From NCBI GenBank assembly GCA_031256115.1, contig JAIRRF010000316.1, forward strand, positions 1 to 6,271: a DNA stretch of 6,271 nt. Reading direction: 5' to 3'. Of this stretch, positions 4,387-6,271 are shown one piece after another. The stretch's first letter is position 1, and every line of letters begins with the position of its first letter. Both the position numbers and the translations under genes were made by a program. The notes beneath the pieces are model-generated. The model worked only from the letters and a program-made list of their open reading frames with translations, ran no database searches and was not told the DNA's origin. This stretch comes from Treponema sp. Its GTDB lineage: Bacteria > Spirochaetota > Spirochaetia > Treponematales > Breznakiellaceae.

Positions 4387-6238
4387 GGGCTTAAGGCTAA
4401 TAATCGGGGCAGTTATTTTCACAGCCGGTATGATCATTGAATATATTTTTACCCCAGAATTACCTTACTATGTTTCGTTGGCTGTTTTCATTACAGCATA
4501 CATGATACTTGGCGGCAACAGTGTATTAAAGGCATTAAAAAGTATTGTCCGGGGCCGGATTTTTGATGAAAACTTTCTAATGAGCATTGCTACTATCGGA
4601 GCATTTGCAATTGGAGAATATCCCGAAGCCGCAGGAGTAATGCTTTTTTATCAAATCGGGGAACTGTTTCAGGAGATGGCGGTTAAGAAATCAAAAAACT
4701 CCATAACCGCTCTTATGGATATAAGACCTGATTATGCCAATGTAATAAAAGATGAAGAAATTATTAAAGTATCGCCTGGTACTGTATGTGTGGGCGATAT
4801 TATTATCGTCAAGCCGGGGGAAAAAATTCCTTTGGATGGTCTTGTTATTGAAGGTTCATCCATGCTTGATACAACGGCTTTAACAGGAGAATCAGTTCCC
4901 CGAAAAGCTGCAAAAAACGACACGGTATTATCGGGCTGTGTCAACATAAGCGGAAAATTAACAGTTCAGATTACAAAAACATTTGGTGAATCAACGGTTT
5001 CAAAAATCATTAACTTAGTTGAAAATGCGTCAGGCAAAAAAGCAAAAACTGAAAACTTTATCACTGCATTTGCCCGATACTACACACCTGTAGTTGTTGT
5101 TATGGCGTTGTTAATTGCTGTTCTGCCGCCTTTATTGAGTAATGGCTTATTTCGGGACTGGATAAACAGGGGGCTTGTTTTTCTTGTCATTTCCTGCCCT
5201 TGCGCCTTGGTTTTATCAATCCCTATGAGTTTCTACGCCGGAATTGGCAAGGCGGCAAAAAAAGGAATACTGGTGAAAGGCGGTAATTATCTTGAAGCTT
5301 TCAATCGACTTGATACTGTCGTTTTTGACAAGACCGGAACATTAACCAAAGGTGTGTTTAAGGTTACGGAGGTTTTGCCTGCAGACGGTTTTAACACAGA
5401 CGCACTGCTTGAACTGGCGGCTCATGCCGAGGCATTTTCAAGTCATCCTATTGCGTTATCTGTCATGAAGGAGTACTCGAACCATCTTGTTAAGGAAATC
5501 AACCGCAGCCGTCTTTCGGACTATACCGAACTTTCCGGATACGGCGTAAGCGTTGCTCTGGACGGCGAAATAATCCTTGCGGGAAATCAAAAATTTATGA
5601 CAAAAATGGGGATTAACTATCAGGAAACACAAGGCATTGGAACAAAGGTCTATGTTGCGGCAGGCGGTATTTATGCGGGTTGCATTGTCATTGCTGATGA
5701 GATTAAGAGTGACAGCCGTAATGCCGTTACTACCCTTAAATCAAGGGGTGTGCGAAAAATTGCAATGCTAACCGGGGATAACCCTGTAATAGCGGAAGCC
5801 ATTGCCGATGAATTGGCCCTGGATGAAGTATATGGCGGTTTACTGCCGCATGAAAAAGTAGAAAAGCTGGAAACTCTCAACAATCAAAAACGTGCCAAAG
5901 GCAAACTTGCTTTTATAGGAGACGGAATAAACGACGCTCCGGTTCTTGCAATGGCGGATATAGGTGTGGCAATGGGCGGTCTTGGTTCAGATGCAGCCAT
6001 TGAAGCCTCGGATGTGGTGTTAATGACTGACGAGCCTTCAAAATTAGCCGAAGCAATGGACATTGCCGGGTTTACAAATAAAATCGTATGGCAAAACATT
6101 ATTTTTGCGTTAGGGGTAAAAGCCGTTTTTCTTTTACTGGGCGCTTTTGGTGCCGCCTCAATGGGGGAAGCAGTTTTTGCCGATGTGGGGGTATCGTTAC
6201 TGGCGGTGCTGAATGCAATGAGGATTATGCAAAAATAG
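4379..6238 (+). CDS. cadA: P1B-type ATPase, zinc/cadmium/lead exporter (CadA/ZntA family)
   Basis: This 619-residue inner-membrane pump uses ATP to export divalent soft metals. Membrane helices occupy about residues 4-23, 27-45 and 58-90. TGES (169-172) is the actuator motif. CPC (273-275) in LVISCPCALVLSIP is the transport site, D317 in DKTGTLT is phosphorylated, HP (356-357) marks the nucleotide domain, and TGDN (465-468) and GDGINDAP (514-521) complete the P domain. K581 and D602 (ADVG) in the last two helices have the spacing of ZntA's Lys and Asp, pointing to the P1B-2 (Zn/Cd/Pb) subgroup rather than copper. The usual N-terminal GMxCxxC domain is absent. The ATG at 4379 overlaps the repressor end as ATGAATGA, so translation is probably coupled. 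An upstream in-frame TTG at 4355 would add eight residues but lacks a clear ribosome site. Only 33 bases follow the stop, with no terminator visible. Confidence 0.96.
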   Translation: MNEGLRLIIGAVIFTAGMIIEYIFTPELPYYVSLAVFITAYMILGGNSVLKALKSIVRGRIFDENFLMSIATIGAFAIGEYPEAAGVMLFYQIGELFQEMAVKKSKNSITALMDIRPDYANVIKDEEIIKVSPGTVCVGDIIIVKPGEKIPLDGLVIEGSSMLDTTALTGESVPRKAAKNDTVLSGCVNISGKLTVQITKTFGESTVSKIINLVENASGKKAKTENFITAFARYYTPVVVVMALLIAVLPPLLSNGLFRDWINRGLVFLVISCPCALVLSIPMSFYAGIGKAAKKGILVKGGNYLEAFNRLDTVVFDKTGTLTKGVFKVTEVLPADGFNTDALLELAAHAEAFSSHPIALSVMKEYSNHLVKEINRSRLSDYTELSGYGVSVALDGEIILAGNQKFMTKMGINYQETQGIGTKVYVAAGGIYAGCIVIADEIKSDSRNAVTTLKSRGVRKIAMLTGDNPVIAEAIADELALDEVYGGLLPHEKVEKLETLNNQKRAKGKLAFIGDGINDAPVLAMADIGVAMGGLGSDAAIEASDVVLMTDEPSKLAEAMDIAGFTNKIVWQNIIFALGVKAVFLLLGAFGAASMGEAVFADVGVSLLAVLNAMRIMQK

Positions 6239-6271
6239 TAGAGTTCATTGGGCTTTCTTCCATAATCTTTA

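Noticed and set aside
6239..6271. Possible terminator after the ATPase gene
   Set aside because: Only 33 bases are visible, and they contain no stem of useful length followed by a T-run.
1..6271. CRISPR array, tRNA, rRNA, insertion sequence or attachment site
   Set aside because: No regularly spaced repeats, no structured RNA signatures, no transposase-like frame and no terminal repeats with target duplication were found on either strand.

Overview
The window is bacterial DNA with tightly packed genes on two divergent operons. The leftward operon (positions 3799 down to 1, minus strand) is a chemosensory cluster: cheW, a second CheW-like gene, cheB, cheR, and a membrane sensor gene that runs off the left edge. 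The rightward operon (4012-6238, plus strand) is a metal-resistance pair: an ArsR/SmtB-family repressor and a zinc/cadmium/lead-type P1B ATPase. A 212-base gap (3800-4011) separates them and holds the regulatory DNA for both. The organism is uncertain. The moderate-to-low G+C content, TTG starts and the flavour of the divergent CheW/CheB proteins suggest a spirochaete such as a Treponema relative, but this is an impression from memory and not a demonstrated assignment.

Leftward operon: genes abut or overlap (TAA followed at once by ATG between the two cheW genes, 4-base ATGA overlaps at cheW2/cheB and cheB/cheR, 19-base overlap from cheR into the sensor gene), so it reads as one translationally coupled unit. 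CheR and CheB would add and remove receptor methyl groups, and the CheW proteins would bridge receptors to a CheA kinase. No separate cheA or cheY is present in the window. The last gene begins as a one-helix membrane sensor with a helical extracytoplasmic domain. At about residue 257-264 it switches in frame to the ATP-binding (P4) domain of a CheA kinase, with no second membrane helix in between. The switch coincides with a jump in G+C content near the window edge. It may be an in-frame deletion, a real receptor-kinase fusion, or an assembly chimera, and it is the most unusual thing in the window.

Rightward operon: a TTGACA/TATTCT promoter with a 17-base spacer is followed by a SmtB/CadC-type inverted repeat over the expected transcription start. 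The repressor carries both a complete alpha-5 zinc site and N-terminal plus CxC cysteines of an alpha-3N-type site. It overlaps the ATPase gene by 8 bases. The inferred circuit is: metal binds the repressor, it leaves the operator, and the pump exports the metal. The ATPase has all core catalytic motifs but no N-terminal metal-binding domain.

Intergenic region: besides the metal promoter/operator there is an 8-base-arm inverted repeat directly next to the cheW start, a 7-base-arm inverted repeat at 3896-3918, and a weak sigma-28-like site on the minus strand that overlaps the metal promoter. No RNA genes, CRISPR arrays, insertion sequences or convincing terminators were seen.
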